From contig JAKAJV010000121.1 of the NCBI GenBank assembly GCA_021813585.1, forward strand, positions 100,711 to 164,710: a stretch of 64,000 nucleotides of DNA. The letters are read 5' to 3'. Every line of letters begins with the position of its first letter. The first letter of the stretch is position 1. A model generated the notes under the pieces. The model was not told where the DNA came from. It did no database searches and saw nothing but the letters and a program-made list of their open reading frames with translations. Shown piece after piece: positions 1-8,566 of the stretch. The stretch is from Bacteroidota bacterium. Lineage in GTDB: Bacteria; Bacteroidota; Ignavibacteria; Ignavibacteriales; Ignavibacteriaceae. A program made the position numbers and the translations under genes.

Positions 1-2025
1 AAAAACAAATTTAAGCTTCAGCCTAAAGTCGTAATAACAATTTCGGTAATCATTATAATCGTAATGATTACATCTGCATACTTTGAGCTTAGCGAAAGCA
101 AGAAGGAAATATTCCGCCTTCTGTCCGAGCAGTCTTCCTCGCTAATAAAAACAATTTCCTTCAGCAGTATAAACACGCTTAATTCCAGCTATGAAATTGA
201 AAACCTGCTTACGCAGAGGCTGCTTGATAATGCAAGGCTGATAAGGTCTCTAGACAGCGCGAACCTGATTACACGGGCCAAACTGATCAGGATTGGAAAA
301 GAAAACAGGCTGTTTAGAATAAATATTTTTAACAGCCGCGGCAATAGAGTCTTAACAAACAGAATACCCGTGCCGGGGCATGATCATCCCGAAGGCAAAG
401 TTAACAGGTATGAAGAGCTAATGCCGATTCTAACCGGCAGGGCGCAGCAATTGATACTAGGTCTTCACCCCGCCCAGCACAGCGAGGAGGAAAGATTTGC
501 AGTTGCCGTTGCAAGAGCATTTAATAAAGGTGCTATTGTAATAAACCTGGATGCTAAGGACCTTCTCGAGTTCAGAAAAAAAATAGGCATCGGAAAAATT
601 ATTAATGATATTGCCGGTAACCGGGGGATAGAATATATAGTCTTGCAGGACTCGGCGGGTATTCTTGCCGCCAGCTCTGCGGTACGCTCGATGGATAAGA
701 TTGAAGGCGATCCGTTCCTGGAAAAAGCGATGAGCCTCGATTCGATCTTTATGCGCATTACAAGGTTTAACCACCACGAAGTTTACGAGGTTGTTAAACG
801 GCTGGTAGACGACGGCGATGTGATAGGCATTTATCGGATCGGAATTTCGCTGGACGATGTAAAAAGCGTTGAAGCCCGTATGTACCGGAGAATAGTACTT
901 ATATCGCTTTTGCTTGCCGCCTTCTCGGTAATTATTTTAAGCATAATTTTTACCTCTCAGAACTTGAAATCAATTTCAAATGAGTTCAGCAGGTTCAAAA
1001 CTTTTACGGGAACGATCCTTCAGAATATGGGCGAGGCAGTTATTGTCGTAGATAAAGATTATTCGGTTACCTTATTCAACAATTCAGCAGAGGAATTATT
1101 TAAGATTAAAAGCGGCGAAGTTATAAACAAGAAGTTGGATGAAATACTCGGCGGCTTGTTGAGCTTTCTGCTTGCCGAAATAATGAAGGGAGACGGAGAG
1201 ACGCCCGATATTCAAAAGGATATTTCGGTAAACGGACAAATAAAGTTTTTAAGACTAAGCGTGACAAAAAATATTAACGACCGGGGGCAGATAGGAAATT
1301 ATACTGTAGTAATTAATGATTTTACAGAAAGGAAAAATCTGGAAGAGCAGGCAAAGAGAAGGGAAAAGCTCTCGGCAATGGGCGAGCTTGCCTCCGGTGT
1401 TGCACACGAGATTAGGAACCCGGTAAATGCAATAGGTATGATTGCGCAAAGACTGAACAAGGAATTCTCACCGGAAAAAGATGCCGAAGAATATAATTCA
1501 ATTCTTAAAGTTTTAAAGGATGAGGTTACCCGCGTAAATAAAATAATAACCCAATTTCTAAATTATGCCAGGCCGCTCGATATTCAACTGCGCAGCGTTG
1601 ATGCCGCTCTGTTTTCGGAAGAGCTTTACAGGCTGTTCATCGGCCAGGCAGAGATGAAAAAAATCCGGCTCGAAAAATTGGCATCAAATTCACTGGAAAT
1701 TAAAATTGATCCCGAGCTTATGAAGCAGGCTCTTATGAATATTCTTCAGAACGCTTTCGATGCGGTAAGCGAGGGCGGCAAAGTCTCAATTAATTATTAT
1801 AAAGACGGAGCGGGTATTGTTTTCGAAATAAAGGATACAGGCAGCGGCATATCACCGGATATGGAGAAGAAAATATTCGACCTGTACTATACCACAAAGA
1901 AAGACGGGAACGGCCTCGGATTGAGCATTGCCCAAAAGGTCGTAAGTCAGCATAACGGCACAATAGAATGTGAAAGTGAAATTAACAAGGGAACTAAATT
2001 CAAGATAAGAATACCAATAGCATGA
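1..2025 (+). CDS. Membrane sensor histidine kinase (5' end outside window)
   Basis: The reading frame is open from the first base, so the true start lies upstream. The first in-window ATG (64) falls inside a hydrophobic segment (about nt 25-66) and is not a convincing start. Order seen: first membrane helix, an extracytoplasmic sensor region of about 270 residues, a second helix (about nt 888-953), a PAS-like region containing GEAVIVVDKDYSV, a HisKA domain with the H-box VAHEIRNP (His codon 1405-1407), then an ATPase domain with N-box NILQNAFDAV, G1 DTGSGI and G2 GNGLGLSIA. This is the NtrB/AtoS-like architecture. The stop overlaps the next gene by 4 nt (ATGA), so it very likely phosphorylates that sigma54 activator. 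The sensed signal is unknown. Confidence 0.93.
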   Translation, partial: KNKFKLQPKVVITISVIIIIVMITSAYFELSESKKEIFRLLSEQSSSLIKTISFSSINTLNSSYEIENLLTQRLLDNARLIRSLDSANLITRAKLIRIGKENRLFRINIFNSRGNRVLTNRIPVPGHDHPEGKVNRYEELMPILTGRAQQLILGLHPAQHSEEERFAVAVARAFNKGAIVINLDAKDLLEFRKKIGIGKIINDIAGNRGIEYIVLQDSAGILAASSAVRSMDKIEGDPFLEKAMSLDSIFMRITRFNHHEVYEVVKRLVDDGDVIGIYRIGISLDDVKSVEARMYRRIVLISLLLAAFSVIILSIIFTSQNLKSISNEFSRFKTFTGTILQNMGEAVIVVDKDYSVTLFNNSAEELFKIKSGEVINKKLDEILGGLLSFLLAEIMKGDGETPDIQKDISVNGQIKFLRLSVTKNINDRGQIGNYTVVINDFTERKNLEEQAKRREKLSAMGELASGVAHEIRNPVNAIGMIAQRLNKEFSPEKDAEEYNSILKVLKDEVTRVNKIITQFLNYARPLDIQLRSVDAALFSEELYRLFIGQAEMKKIRLEKLASNSLEIKIDPELMKQALMNILQNAFDAVSEGGKVSINYYKDGAGIVFEIKDTGSGISPDMEKKIFDLYYTTKKDGNGLGLSIAQKVVSQHNGTIECESEINKGTKFKIRIPIA

Positions 2026-3386
2026 AATACAATTCGATATTAATAATAGACGACGAGAAGTCCCAGAGAGATATTCTAACCGGTTACCTGAAGAAGAAGG
2101 GCTATGAAATATTTTCAGCTTCTTCCGGCGAGGAAGGTATAAAGGCGGCGAGGGAAAATTTAATCGATATAATACTCTCCGATTTTAAAATGCCTGATAA
2201 GACCGGGCTTGAAGTACTGGAGGAAGTAAAGAAAATTAATCCGGAAATCAGCTTTGTAATTATTACTGCTTTCGGTACCGTTGAGAACGCGGTTAAGGCA
2301 ATGAGGCTGGGTGCGAGCGATTATATATCCAAACCGGTAAACCTGGATGAGCTGGATATTTTACTGGAGCGGATTATCGAACATAAAAACCTGAAATCGG
2401 AAAACGAGCTGCTTAAGAACCAGCTCCAGGAAAAGTATAAGATTACCTCCGTGGTTTCGAATTCTCCCAGGATGGCGGAAGTAATAAGCGTCGCTTCCAG
2501 GGTAGCAGACAGTAAAGCGACGGTGCTGATTACAGGTGAAAGCGGCACCGGAAAGGAAGTCCTGGCAAAGGCGATTCACTTTGTAGGCCCGAGAAGAGAT
2601 AAGCCTTTTATTGCCGTTAACATACCTGCACTATCGGCAAACCTGATCGAGAGCGAGCTGTTCGGGCATGAGAAAGGATCGTTTACCGGCGCAGATAAAA
2701 TGAAAAAGGGAAGATTTGAGATTGCCGATAAAGGTACAATCTTCCTGGACGAAATCGGCGACATTCCACCCTCGACTCAAGTTAAATTGTTAAGAGTGCT
2801 TCAGGAACAGCAGATTGAAAGAGTCGGCTCTACCGAAAATATAAATATTGATGTGCGTGTTATTGCGGCAACCAACCGGAACCTTGAAGCAAAAATAAAA
2901 GAGGGAACCTTCAGGGAGGATTTGTTTTACCGGCTGAACATCGTTTCGATAAACATTCCTCCGCTGCGTGAAAGGAAAGAGGACATACTTACGCTGATAG
3001 AATTTTTTATTGAGAAGTATTCAAAGGAGAACGGAAAGGATAAGCTTGAGATATCCAGGGAAGCGGTGGACCAGCTGCTTAAATATAATTACCCCGGCAA
3101 CGTGCGCGAGCTGGAGAATATAATTGAGCGCGCGGTTGTTCTTGCACGCGGCAGCCTTATAACCTTAAACGATCTTCCGTTTAATATTAAAGACTTTGTA
3201 AATGAAGATAAATTAACCGGTGCCGCAGAAGGAGACCTTACCGAACAGGTAGAAGCACTCGAGAAGCGATTAATATTCGATGCGCTTAAACAGACGAACG
3301 GGAACCAGACGCAGGCCGGAAAGATTTTAGGATTAACCGAAAGGAACCTGCGCTATAAGCTGAAGAAATACGGCATAAAGGAATAA
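2022..3386 (+). CDS. NtrC-family sigma54-dependent response regulator
   Basis: The 454 residues carry three modules. The receiver has the acidic pair D10-D11, phosphoacceptor D54, T82 and K104. The AAA+ sigma54-interaction domain has Walker A GESGTGKE (172-179) and Walker B-like IFLDEIGD. The C-terminal Fis-type helix-turn-helix contains GNQTQAGKILGLTERNLRY. Family knowledge: such proteins bind upstream enhancers and remodel sigma54-RNA polymerase when phosphorylated. The sigma54-contacting loop reads GSFTGA (219-224) rather than the canonical GAFTGA. The gene is translationally coupled (ATGA) to the upstream kinase and forms a two-gene unit with it. Its target promoters are not identifiable here. 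Confidence 0.95.
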   Translation: MKYNSILIIDDEKSQRDILTGYLKKKGYEIFSASSGEEGIKAARENLIDIILSDFKMPDKTGLEVLEEVKKINPEISFVIITAFGTVENAVKAMRLGASDYISKPVNLDELDILLERIIEHKNLKSENELLKNQLQEKYKITSVVSNSPRMAEVISVASRVADSKATVLITGESGTGKEVLAKAIHFVGPRRDKPFIAVNIPALSANLIESELFGHEKGSFTGADKMKKGRFEIADKGTIFLDEIGDIPPSTQVKLLRVLQEQQIERVGSTENINIDVRVIAATNRNLEAKIKEGTFREDLFYRLNIVSINIPPLRERKEDILTLIEFFIEKYSKENGKDKLEISREAVDQLLKYNYPGNVRELENIIERAVVLARGSLITLNDLPFNIKDFVNEDKLTGAAEGDLTEQVEALEKRLIFDALKQTNGNQTQAGKILGLTERNLRYKLKKYGIKE

Positions 3387-3390
3387 AAAA

Positions 3391-3417
3391 AGCTTTGACT
3401 TTATTAAGGTCAAAGCT
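3391..3417 (-). terminator. Rho-independent terminator for the minus-strand gene
   Basis: A 9-bp stem (agctttgac / gtcaaagct) with a 9-nt loop sits between converging genes. The run of A at 3385-3390 becomes a U-tract when read on the minus strand, so it best terminates the gene starting at 3860. No U-tract follows on the plus side, though the hairpin may still help end the kinase/regulator transcript. Confidence 0.7.
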
Positions 3418-3455
3418 CTAAGGCATGTTCTAAAAAGAATGGGATTCCACTTCTT

Positions 3456-3860
3456 CTAATTACGCAAGCCTCGTTTCCCCGAACCTTTGCCGCCTTTAGA
3501 CCAGAGCGGCAAGCCATCATCGCCCGATAAAATAATTGTGTTTTTAGCCTGTGTTATTTTATACGGGAACAAATACAATTTCCCGTTATCCTCTTTTAAG
3601 GCCCCGTATACTTCGGCCTTTTCTCCAGGCTTTAGTTCGTAATTTTTATTTTTCCAAAACCAGATAGGACCAAGCCTCATTTCATAAACTTTGCCGTCGG
3701 CGGCTTTTAATTCGGCTAACGGATGGTTAACTTTTACCACTAGACCACTAACCGTAACTTTAGATGTGCCCGACCACCTGTTAATATTATTATTTTGTCC
3801 CTGCGGGAATACAAGCGTTGTAAAGACTGCTATCATTAAAAGTCCTAAAATTTTTTTCAT
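3456..3860 (-). CDS. Small exported protein, probable OB-fold type
   Basis: This 134-residue protein starts with a clear signal peptide (MKKILGLLMIAVFTTLVFPQ). A GGAG lies 11 nt before the ATG. The mature part (VTVSGLVVKVNHP, MRLGPIWFW, KPGEKAEVYGAL) alternates strands and reads like a small single-domain OB-fold protein of the kind annotated as a hypothetical envelope or magnetosome-associated protein. The basic tail (KGGKGSGKRG) is short. It stands alone between a convergent two-component operon and a palindromic element. No enzymatic motif is visible, and the function is unknown. Confidence 0.75.
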   Translation of the reverse strand: MKKILGLLMIAVFTTLVFPQGQNNNINRWSGTSKVTVSGLVVKVNHPLAELKAADGKVYEMRLGPIWFWKNKNYELKPGEKAEVYGALKEDNGKLYLFPYKITQAKNTIILSGDDGLPLWSKGGKGSGKRGLRN

Positions 3861-4041
3861 TTCTTTTTTAACTCCGAAATTTTGTCCATTCAGTTACTCA
3901 ACTTGCGTACCAGATAAATAAAGTTTTATTTGCCGCTAATTCGAGCTCATGGCAGAAATATTCGACGAATAAGTCGAGCGCGCTCGAAAATTTGGTCGAG
4001 GTCCGGCTACTATCGGTACTTAAATTTACGTTAGGCATTTT

Positions 4042-4171
4042 CTAGTGTACTGCCACTGAAATAACTCTACATGGCAGTCACGGTCCAGACCGTGACTGAA
4101 GCTGAATCTGTCACGAAATGGTTCGTGACAGCCAAGTCTGATGTAAAGAAGTGTTAGTGGCAGTACTCTAG
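4042..4171. repeat. Nested palindromic element with terminal inverted repeats
   Basis: The outer ends are 16-bp inverted repeats (ctagtgtactgccact at 4042-4057 against 4156-4171, 15/16 matching). Inside are two hairpins, cagtcacggt/accgtgactg (about 4075-4098) and ctgtcacgaa/ttcgtgacag (about 4108-4131), which are related inverted copies of each other. The whole 130 bp can therefore fold as a large symmetrical structure, like a REP doublet or small MITE. It carries no coding capacity. Its right end overlaps the stop codon (4168-4170) of the neighbouring beta-barrel gene. The rest of the 3861-4167 gap holds a perfect 14-bp palindrome at 3974-3987 and nothing else recognised. Confidence 0.8.
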
Positions 4172-5262
4172 AATTCCCATCCTAAGCCGAATGAGAAAAT
4201 TTGATTATCGAAGTTATAAAAGCCGTCGTTGGAATTATTTTTAATGTAGTTCCAATTGGCCGAAGTATTTAACCCGTAGATAAGGCTGCTCAGATCAGCT
4301 TCCAACTGAATACCGGCAGAAAACTGTTTGTCCGCCCTGTTCTCATTAAGATCGTAGCCGTCTGCACCGGCGGCAGGCAAGCCTGAAAAATTCTTTGTCG
4401 AATATGCGAACTCGAATTTTGCCGTTAATTTATTTGAGAGGATTTGAGTTAATGATATGCCTGTTTCATAACCGTCGTTTGAATATATGTCATTCAATAT
4501 TTCCTCTTCGTAGTAAATATAGTCGCCCGAGTTAATATATCTTGAGCCGCTTTGCAAATTTAACCTCTGCAGAAAGTAGCCCGATATACCGGTATGCTTT
4601 GCAATGGATTGAGATACCTGCAGGTAAAGATTAAGCTGGGATGAATTATTCGCCCCGCCGTACTCTGCGCTGCTTTCGGCATAATTCTTTAGATTGATTT
4701 CCGCGCCTCCCATAAATGCGGTACCGGTTGAAAACGTAGATGAATATTTTAAGAATACTTTGTTTTCGTAGTATGAAAACATTGAAAGGTTTTTGTATCT
4801 GTTGCTGTTAAACAGATAGCCGATAATGAAATAATTGTTCTCGTCCAGCGAATGGCGGTAATTGGAGTAAAGCGATATTTGGTTGAAGTCAAAAATATAG
4901 AATTCATCCCGGTTGTTCCGCACACTATAATTTATGCCGATGTTCAGCGGATTGCCGTCTTCGGATAAAAGGTAAGTATTAACCGCTCCGAACTTATGAG
5001 AGTTTGACGACTTGAAAATATTTTCGCGGAAGTAGCTGAAGTTATTCATGTAATAGAGCTGAAGGTTGTTCCTTTCGCTTTCAATATCGTAAGCTGCGCT
5101 AAGAGAGATGCTGCTAACCATATCGCCTGTCTTTAACGCATTGTTAAAAATGTTGTCGTCATAATAAGTCTCTCCTTTTGTGGAGAAAGAAATTTGTGCA
5201 TAAACATTGCTAAGAGCCAGCAGCGATTGGGCAATTAAAGCCAGTGTAAAATATATTTTCAT
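4168..5262 (-). CDS. Outer-membrane beta-barrel protein
   Basis: The 364 residues open with a signal peptide ending near NVYAQ. They continue as alternating polar/aromatic strands (for example NNLQLYYMNNFSYF) and end in FSFGLGWEF, with the terminal aromatic residue typical of outer-membrane barrels. There is no TonB box or plug domain, so this resembles a porin or outer-membrane reporter of unknown cargo. The start overlaps the stop of the upstream 100-aa gene (ATGA, 5259-5262), so the two are translationally coupled. The stop codon TAG lies inside the palindromic element at 4042-4171, which suggests insertion of that element trimmed or replaced the original 3' end. Confidence 0.8.
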   Translation of the reverse strand: MKIYFTLALIAQSLLALSNVYAQISFSTKGETYYDDNIFNNALKTGDMVSSISLSAAYDIESERNNLQLYYMNNFSYFRENIFKSSNSHKFGAVNTYLLSEDGNPLNIGINYSVRNNRDEFYIFDFNQISLYSNYRHSLDENNYFIIGYLFNSNRYKNLSMFSYYENKVFLKYSSTFSTGTAFMGGAEINLKNYAESSAEYGGANNSSQLNLYLQVSQSIAKHTGISGYFLQRLNLQSGSRYINSGDYIYYEEEILNDIYSNDGYETGISLTQILSNKLTAKFEFAYSTKNFSGLPAAGADGYDLNENRADKQFSAGIQLEADLSSLIYGLNTSANWNYIKNNSNDGFYNFDNQIFSFGLGWEF

Positions 5263-5561
5263 TTTCTGCCGCCCTGGTGTCCGGGATTATCATTTTTATT
5301 GGCGCCGGTCCTGTACCGTTTCCTGAATTTTTCAAAGCTCATGCCGTTTGCCCTGTTATCGCAAATTCCGTCTCCGTCTTTGTCTATAAAAACATCTTTC
5401 TTTTTTTTCTGATGCTGTAACGTCGAATCCGGAAATCCCGTCTCCGGCTTCCTGTTCACAATTTCATTTTTGGGTTTTGCTTTTGTCGAATCATCCTGCG
5501 TTTCAGCATAAGCCGAGAAACACATCAGGACGGCAAAGCATAATAAATAAATTAATTTCAT
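5259..5561 (-). CDS. Small secreted protein with EF-hand-like loop
   Basis: This 100-residue protein has a signal peptide (LLCFAVLMCFSAYA) followed by a Lys/Asp-rich linker. It then has one calcium-loop-like motif, DKDGDGICDNRANG, of the kind found in thrombospondin type-3 and dockerin repeats. The tail is basic and Gly/Asn-rich. It is the first gene of a coupled pair with the beta-barrel gene (4-nt overlap), so it may be a periplasmic or surface partner of the barrel. The single loop and short length argue against a structural repeat protein. No named family is recognised. Confidence 0.7.
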   Translation of the reverse strand: MKLIYLLCFAVLMCFSAYAETQDDSTKAKPKNEIVNRKPETGFPDSTLQHQKKKKDVFIDKDGDGICDNRANGMSFEKFRKRYRTGANKNDNPGHQGGRK

Positions 5562-5721
5562 AACGAGCCCCGTTTATTTAGATTCCTAAGTTCAAATGAT
5601 GTGCCATGAGATATGAGTTTAAAAAAGCTTTTACACGGCTTATATTTAAGCTTTCTAACCGGGGAAAGCTTAACAGATGTTTTGGATGCCGACATAAACG
5701 TCGAAGCCATACTGATGCAGT

Positions 5722-6426
5722 TTAAATATTGCCGAGTAGGTAATCCTTCCTTTTCTCCCCGGGAAATTTCTCTATGGCGTACCTTAGCATCGTTCTCGGC
5801 ATCCGCTTATAATTAGCTTTTAGGAATTCTTCTTCTATGCTCAGGTGGCGCTTTCCTATTTCCCTCAGCATCCAGCCTACGGCCTTATGGATTAAGTCAT
5901 GTTCGTCTTTTAATAGAAGCCTTGCAATCCGTAGAGTCAGCGCGAACTCCCGTTCCTTTATAAACCTGAAAGTAGAAAGTACAGCAATCCTTCTTTCCCA
6001 TATGTTCGGGGATGAAGCGAGCCTTATCAGGATAGATTTATCCCTTTCCAGCAAATAATCTCCAACTATCTGCGGTGCGGTTAAGTCAACCAGGTCCCAG
6101 TTGTTAATGTATTTTGTATTCTTCAAATAGATGTTGAAAATTTTTCCCTTCCCGCCCACACTCTCTTTTTCATATTTGAATATGAGGATCATTAGTGCAG
6201 TTAGTCTTTCTTCATGAATATTGGACTTCAATAATTCCTCAACTTCTGTCAGCGGCATTTCTCTGAATTCCTTTGCGGTTTTCCTCAGCTCCGGCACTTT
6301 TATACCGATAAATATATCGCCTTCGCCGTACTCGCCTTTCCCGGTTTTGAAGAACCTCTGCAAAAGTGCCGCCTGGCCGGCATCGGCTTTTTCTTTTAAG
6401 GCATCTTTAATATTATTTGTTTTCAT
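5722..6426 (-). CDS. DNA alkylation repair protein, AlkD-like
   Basis: The 234 residues match the AlkD/DNA-alkylation-repair family (HEAT-like helical repeats). Recognisable segments are GDIFIGIKVPELRKTAKEF near the N-terminus, NNWDLVDLTAPQIVG, SSPNIWERRIAVLSTF and DLIHKAVGWMLREIGKR. Family members are DNA glycosylases that excise N3- and N7-alkylpurines by trapping the flipped base without an intercalating wedge, and length and motif order fit. It is monocistronic, with no partner repair gene nearby. The intergenic stretch to the coupled pair downstream (5562-5721) shows nothing distinctive. Confidence 0.88.
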   Translation of the reverse strand: MKTNNIKDALKEKADAGQAALLQRFFKTGKGEYGEGDIFIGIKVPELRKTAKEFREMPLTEVEELLKSNIHEERLTALMILIFKYEKESVGGKGKIFNIYLKNTKYINNWDLVDLTAPQIVGDYLLERDKSILIRLASSPNIWERRIAVLSTFRFIKEREFALTLRIARLLLKDEHDLIHKAVGWMLREIGKRHLSIEEEFLKANYKRMPRTMLRYAIEKFPGEKRKDYLLGNI

Positions 6427-6550
6427 TCAATCAACTGAAGCTTGGTTTAAGATAAAAATTTTTACCCGGCAGTTATCTTCCGTATCACAGAATTAAACTT
6501 AGGTAATTATTAGCTTCAAAAATAAATTGTGCAGCGTTAAAGAAAAACTT

Positions 6551-6697
6551 ATGGAGGCTAAAAATATCCAAGGAGTAATAACGGATAAAGTTGTGAACCT
6601 AGATAGTCTAAGAACATGGATGGATGAAGGCGACGCATATGTCCTGGTTCATACAAAGGCGCATCCGGGCGGCGAGCTGAGAGGTATAATTAAATAA
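6551..6697 (+). pseudogene. C-terminal relic of a CHRD domain
   Basis: A 48-codon frame starting at ATG 6551 reads IQGVITDKVV, then GDAYVLVHTKAHPGGELRG, the signature end of CHRD domains (usually GNLYVNVHTAANPGGEIRGQI-like). The N-terminal two thirds of the domain are absent. Upstream the frame is open only back to 6503 and shows no CHRD motifs and no signal peptide. It is therefore most likely the surviving 3' end of a degraded gene, although translation of a 48-aa peptide cannot be excluded. It occupies the otherwise empty 6427-6820 gap. Confidence 0.7.
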
Positions 6698-6703
6698 ATC
6701 CAA

Positions 6704-6776
6704 ATGCCGTGCAGAACGGATTTTTGTAAAATGAGAAAATCAGTCCTCCAATTATAAATCTCCTTCTGCGCGGCAT
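6704..6776. repeat. Inverted repeat with long loop
   Basis: The arms atgccgtgcagaa (6704-6716) and ttctgcgcggcat (6764-6776) pair over 12 of 13 positions, separated by 47 nt and followed on the plus strand by gtttttta. It lies just after the CHRD relic and just past the end of the minus-strand trpB2 gene. It could be a decayed terminator or the ends of a small inserted sequence. Confidence 0.45.
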
Positions 6777-6820
6777 GTTTTTTATCCTGCCCTTAGAGTA
6801 ACAAATGCATTGTTAAAGAA

Positions 6821-8188
6821 CTAAGCGATGACAGGCGTATTTAGCTTCTTTAAGTCGCCGTACAGCTCTTCTTCAGTTAAACGATGCTCGACCAGCTTGC
6901 CGGAAAAATACGCTTCGTAAGCGCTCATATCAAAATATCCGTGCCCGCTTAAGTTGAACAGGATTGTTTTCGGCGAGCCTTCTTCCCTGGCCTTCAACGC
7001 TTCCTTTACAGCGCAGGCAATTGCGTGCGTCGATTCCGGCGCGGGAATTATTCCTTCGGACCTGGCGAACTTAACCCCCGCATCAAAGCATTCTAGCTGA
7101 TGCAGCGCTTGAGCTTCGATAAATTTATCTTTGAGCAGTTGACTTACAAGAACGCCGGCCCCGTGGTAGCGCAAGCCGCCGGCGTGTATTGGGGCGGGGA
7201 CGAATGTATGACCCAAAGTATACATCGGCAGAAGCGGCGTTAAGCCTACGCTGTCGCCGAAGTCGTATCTAAACTCTCCCTTGGTAAGCTTGGGACACGA
7301 GGAAGGCTCAGCAGCAATGCACCTTACGTTTTTGCCTTCCTGGAAATTTAATCTTAAGAAGGGGAAAGATATTCCCGCAAAATTAGAGCCGCCGCCGAAA
7401 CAGCCGATTACAACATCCGGAAAATCATCGGTCTTCTCGAACTGTTTGATCGCCTCCAGTCCGATAACGGTTTGATGCATCAGTACATGGTTTAATACGC
7501 TGCCCAGCGAATATTTAATGTTCTCGTCTTTTGCCGCGCGCTCAACCGCTTCCGAAATAGCTATGCCTAGACTGCCGGGGGATTCCGGATCTTCCGCCAG
7601 TACTTTTCTTCCGGACTCGGTTTTATCGGTCGGCGATGCAAAGACACTTGCGCCCCAGGTGTTCATCATTAATTTTCTATAAGGCTTTTGCTCATAGCTT
7701 ATCTTCACCATATAAACTTCCAGTTCTATTCCAAACAACTGGCATGCAAAGCTTAAAGCGCTTCCCCATTGCCCGGCTCCTGTTTCGGTTGTTATTTTTT
7801 TTACGCCTTCCATTTTATTGTAGTATGCCTGAGGCACCGCTGTATTCGGCTTGTGAGAGCCGGCCGGGCTTACTCCTTCGTACTTAAAATAAATTTTTGC
7901 GGGAGTATCCAGAAGCTTTTCAAGATTATATGCCCTGTAGAGCGGCGAGGGACGCCACATTCTATATACGTCCCTTACTTCTTCGGGAATTTCGATCCAT
8001 CTTTCTTTTGATACTTCCTGTTTTATCAGCTCCATCGGGAAAAGCGGTGCTAGGTCTGCTGGTCCAACCGGCTGCCTTGTACCCGGGTTAAGCGGGGGAA
8101 GCGTGGGATTCGGCATGTCTGCCTGAATGTTATACCAGTGCGTGGGAATTTCTTTTTCGGTTAATAAGATTTTTTTTGTCTTTTCCAT
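6821..8188 (-). CDS. trpB2: Tryptophan synthase beta-like PLP enzyme (TrpB2)
   Basis: The 455 residues match the TrpB2 branch of the tryptophan synthase beta family. They include the N-terminal extension with [25 protein letters not shown], the PLP lysine in GSHKPNTA (K113), [11 protein letters not shown] (135-145) and the phosphate-binding loop [12 protein letters not shown]. TrpB2 converts indole plus L-serine to L-tryptophan and is about 50 residues longer than TrpB1. No trpA or other trp gene is adjacent, as is usual for stand-alone TrpB2, which may work as an indole-salvage or Ser/Thr-handling enzyme. A 149-bp repeat (8210-8358) lies 21 nt upstream of its start and may have displaced the original promoter. 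Confidence 0.9.
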   Translation of the reverse strand: MEKTKKILLTEKEIPTHWYNIQADMPNPTLPPLNPGTRQPVGPADLAPLFPMELIKQEVSKERWIEIPEEVRDVYRMWRPSPLYRAYNLEKLLDTPAKIYFKYEGVSPAGSHKPNTAVPQAYYNKMEGVKKITTETGAGQWGSALSFACQLFGIELEVYMVKISYEQKPYRKLMMNTWGASVFASPTDKTESGRKVLAEDPESPGSLGIAISEAVERAAKDENIKYSLGSVLNHVLMHQTVIGLEAIKQFEKTDDFPDVVIGCFGGGSNFAGISFPFLRLNFQEGKNVRCIAAEPSSCPKLTKGEFRYDFGDSVGLTPLLPMYTLGHTFVPAPIHAGGLRYHGAGVLVSQLLKDKFIEAQALHQLECFDAGVKFARSEGIIPAPESTHAIACAVKEALKAREEGSPKTILFNLSGHGYFDMSAYEAYFSGKLVEHRLTEEELYGDLKKLNTPVIA

Positions 8189-8209
8189 ATTTTGTAAAAC
8201 CCTGATTAA

Positions 8210-8358
8210 TAACTCATGTTACGCAGGAATACATTTTGATGTCCGCATTGTCATTCCCACGAAAGTGGGAATCCATTTTTTATCATATTTTCGCATCTTG
8301 GATACCCGCTTTCGCGGGTATGACACTCAAGCTTTATTATTTTGCGTAACATGAGTTA
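8210..8358 (+). repeat. 149-bp palindromic element, family 1, copy 1
   Basis: Terminal inverted repeats taactcatgttacgca / tgcgtaacatgagtta enclose two sub-palindromes, cattcccacgaaagtgggaat and atacccgctttcgcgggtat. Near-identical copies occur at 37600-37748 (inverted), 57149-57297 (same orientation) and 59783-59931 (inverted), differing by only a few bases over 149. It has no ORF of its own, so it behaves like a MITE or REP-type element. The remainder of the 8189-8566 gap (8359-8566) shows no recognisable gene. Confidence 0.9.
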
Positions 8359-8566
8359 ATAAATAAAAAAATCACCGTTGGCTGCACGGTGCAGAGATTA
8401 TTTCGGCTTGGAAGTTATTTCCAAAAATTATCAGATGCTAGTTGGACCGGTTGGCAAACATAACATTCTGGGTTTTGATAGGCACATTGTGTGTGTCTTT
8501 GCTATAGTCTCGTTGCGACGTTGTTTCAAATATATTTTAATTCGATTGCATATTCAATATGATGAG

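Noticed and set aside
3896..4036. Second possible attC (ACTCAAC at 3896, GTTAGGC at 4030)
   Set aside because: The cores fit the loose patterns, but the arms are poorly complementary and the spacing of 141 bp contains an unrelated 14-bp palindrome, so chance is likely.
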